Below, piece after piece: positions 6,003 through 7,381 of a stretch of DNA of 7,381 nucleotides. The stretch is from Sandaracinobacteroides sp039808025 (lineage in GTDB: Bacteria > Pseudomonadota > Alphaproteobacteria > Sphingomonadales > Sphingomonadaceae). The position numbers were made by a program, and so were the translations under genes. The notes beneath the pieces were generated by a model. That model saw nothing but the letters and a program-made list of their open reading frames with translations. It ran no database searches and had not been told where the DNA came from. Numbering within the stretch: position 1 is the first letter of the stretch; each line of letters starts with the position of its first letter. Location: NCBI GenBank assembly GCA_039808025.1, contig JBDHSK010000029.1, positions 1 to 7,381 of the forward strand, given 5' to 3'.

Positions 6003-7219
6003 TGGGTGAGCAAAGTGTCGTGGCTGATCTGCGCGCTCGAACCCTCCTTGGTGATCATGCGCGCGACGGCGAACTCGTCGATCACCCGCGTGGTCGCGTC
6101 GTCCAACCCGGCCAGGCTCAGCGGGATGCGGGCAACCGCGTCCGCATCGACGCTCACCAGACGCAGAAACACCGCCCTGGCCAGGTGCTGATCGCCGTCG
6201 GAAAGTCCCCCGTAGACCTGTTCGGCCAGGTCCTCCACGGCCGCGCCGAGCCCACCGACGCTGAGGTAGTCGGCCACGGTCATTCGATCGCCGCGTCCAG
6301 CCGCCCAGGTGGCCAACAAGGCATTCGACAACAGCGGCAGCACGCTGGTGGCGAGTTGGCGCCAGTCGTTGCCCGCACAGTCGCGCAAGACCACCTCGAC
6401 GAGTTCTGGGTCGACCTGCACACCTTGGCCGGCCGCCGGCGCGACGATGATCTGCCGCAGTTGCTCACGGCCCAAGCCCCCGAGGACTACGGCTCGCTCA
6501 AGCGCCGCGACCAACTGCGGGCATCTGGCCGCGTCCTCGTAGTGATCCGACCGGAGCACGAACAAGACCGTCGTGTGCTCGCCGATCGATTCAAGGCGAT
6601 CGAGGAGTCGCGCCCGCTCGGCTGCGGTCGATCTGAACAAGTCTTCGAACTGGTCCACAACCAGGAGCCCAATCTCAGCGTCCGGCGCCCCCTCCGCCAC
6701 GTCCCGATCGAACTCCCGACCCAGGCTCGAAACGGTGGTCAGCCGGGTCGTCCGGTCGCCGGTCCGCGCGATCAATCCCGCCGCCACCAGGGACGACTTA
6801 CCGCTCCCGGACGGCCCGACCAGGGCGACCAGCCCGCGTCCGCTTGCCCGGGCGGATTCGATTGCGGCTATTACCCGATCGATCTCGCCGTCGCGCCCGA
6901 AATACCGACCGCTGTCGTCCACGCCGAACGGACGCAGGCCGAGGTAGGGCGCTGACCCGGTTCGCAGCACGTGCGGGACGACTGCCAGCCCCGTCTCCCA
7001 CCAGCCCTCGGGCAACTCCAGCCCCAGCGCCTCGACCAGTCGCTGGAAGCTCCCACGCAGTGCGGGCGTGGCGAGGTGCTTTCCTTGAAACCAGCCTTGA
7101 GCAGTGGCCGCGGGGACGCCGGCCAGCTTGGCCGCAGCACGAATGGAGAGATTCTGGCGCATGCGCGCGTCGTTCAATTGAGCGGCAAAGGCCGATTTGT
7201 CAAACGGGAGGGTGACCAC
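5681..7219 (-). CDS. N-terminal part of a frameshifted STAND ATPase: HTH and nSTAND NTPase
   Basis: Residues 1 to about 441 are genuine; the tail after that (ASCCRSTGY onward, to 5681) is out-of-frame read-through. Residues 12-60 form a helix-turn-helix of the Xre type (RQNLSIRAAAKLAGVP, then TAQGWFQGKHLATPA). Residues 91-115 carry the nSTAND entry motif (PYLGLRPF, YFGRDGEID). The Walker A loop is GPSGSGKSS at 135-143 and Walker B is LLVVDQFED at 185-193. Then follow SVLPLLSNALLATW (292-305) and helical modules up to ISHDTLLTQWARLRDWI. STAND ATPases are signal switches that bind ATP and often oligomerise; some prokaryotic members are antiviral, others regulate development. The role here is unknown. 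The start is GTG at 7219; an in-frame stop lies shortly upstream and no ribosome binding site is visible, so the message may be leaderless. Confidence 0.85.
   Translation of the reverse strand: MVTLPFDKSAFAAQLNDARMRQNLSIRAAAKLAGVPAATAQGWFQGKHLATPALRGSFQRLVEALGLELPEGWWETGLAVVPHVLRTGSAPYLGLRPFGVDDSGRYFGRDGEIDRVIAAIESARASGRGLVALVGPSGSGKSSLVAAGLIARTGDRTTRLTTVSSLGREFDRDVAEGAPDAEIGLLVVDQFEDLFRSTAAERARLLDRLESIGEHTTVLFVLRSDHYEDAARCPQLVAALERAVVLGGLGREQLRQIIVAPAAGQGVQVDPELVEVVLRDCAGNDWRQLATSVLPLLSNALLATWAAGRGDRMTVADYLSVGGLGAAVEDLAEQVYGGLSDGDQHLARAVFLRLVSVDADAVARIPLSLAGLDDATTRVIDEFAVARMITKEGSSAQISHDTLLTQWARLRDWIEEGRSELRVQQQLSRATRAWIENDMDPASCCRSTGYRCSRRCWRTVPPPSSPAMNGPSSPPANCTSKTSSKPSAGPRQLCAGVAGSRSASRSPPSSWP
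5894..5902 (-). other. Apparent one-base frameshift joining the two halves
   Basis: The minus strand reads GATCCGGCG. Adding one G in the GG run would continue the N-terminal frame ...ENDMDP directly into GVLLPVNRLP, giving one chain of about 1,217 residues (441 plus 776). Before this point only the first frame is protein-like; after it only the second. No slippery heptamer is visible, so a real mutation or an assembly error is likelier than programmed frameshifting. If real, the ATPase half is cut off from its membrane helix and propellers. Confidence 0.8.
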
Positions 7220-7278
7220 GCGCGCAGATTGGCACCCGTCCCGTCATCAAAGCCGGGCGTCTCAAACCGTCGTTCCGC

Positions 7279-7381
7279 TTACTCCGAATTCACGGATCGT
7301 GCCGGGATGAGGTCGTACACCCGGAAGGCGACCGCATTGGGGACGCCGATGGCTTTGCCCACCATGCCGGTGAAGGCCGGC
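7279..7381 (-). CDS. C-terminal end of an unidentified protein (partial)
   Basis: A minus-strand frame enters from the right edge and ends at TAA (7279-7281), giving 33 residues: PAFTGMVGKAIGVPNAVAF, then RVYDLIPARSVNSE. The composition is protein-like and the other frames give arginine/histidine-rich strings. The family cannot be told from this tail. It ends 59 bases before the GTG start of the STAND gene on the same strand, so the two could share a transcript. Confidence 0.6.
   Translation of the reverse strand, partial: PAFTGMVGKAIGVPNAVAFRVYDLIPARSVNSE

Noticed and set aside
1..7381. CRISPR array, tRNA or rRNA genes
   Set aside because: No regularly spaced short repeats and no cloverleaf or rRNA-like sequence were seen on reading either strand.

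Overview
The window looks like a chromosomal segment of a high-GC Gram-positive bacterium, most likely an actinobacterium. The basis is the GC-rich codon use of the largest gene, that gene's protein type (a helix-turn-helix, STAND-type ATPase and WD40 repeats in one chain, common in actinobacteria), and the small exported proteins around it. I could not place the genus.

Layout: the window opens with the last 43 codons of a plus-strand membrane protein (1-132). Every other gene I can support is on the minus strand, so they read from right to left. At 7279-7381 is the C-terminal end of an unidentified protein. Next comes the dominant locus (3567-7219), encoding an HTH / nSTAND ATPase / one transmembrane helix / WD40 protein. 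It is split into two reading frames by a one-base shift near 5897; rejoined it would be about 1,217 residues. A 703-base stretch without a convincing gene follows. Then come a secreted SH3b-CHAP cell-wall hydrolase (2099-2863), a 506-base gap, a 237-residue protein of unknown function (879-1592), a three-helix small membrane protein (517-798) and a small lipoprotein (203-514). The last two are separated by only 2 bases and look translationally coupled.

The least expected feature is a direct repeat of about 145-151 bases, at 1608-1752 and 3429-3579. It brackets the CHAP hydrolase gene. Copy B begins at the stop codon of the WD40 gene and includes a hairpin placed like a terminator. Copy A ends just before the start of the 237-residue gene and keeps the same hairpin with changes that preserve or weaken pairs to G-U. 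Spot counts of single 60-base lines give about 52-53% GC in the hydrolase and lipoprotein genes, against 62-75% in the STAND gene, so the segment may be a mosaic.

How the genes work together is mostly unknown. The STAND-WD40 protein would be a membrane-tethered sensor or switch, with its ATPase inside and its propellers outside, if it is intact. The hydrolase, lipoprotein and small membrane protein all act at the cell envelope. I see no direct evidence that they form one system, and I found no CRISPR array, tRNA, rRNA or transposase.
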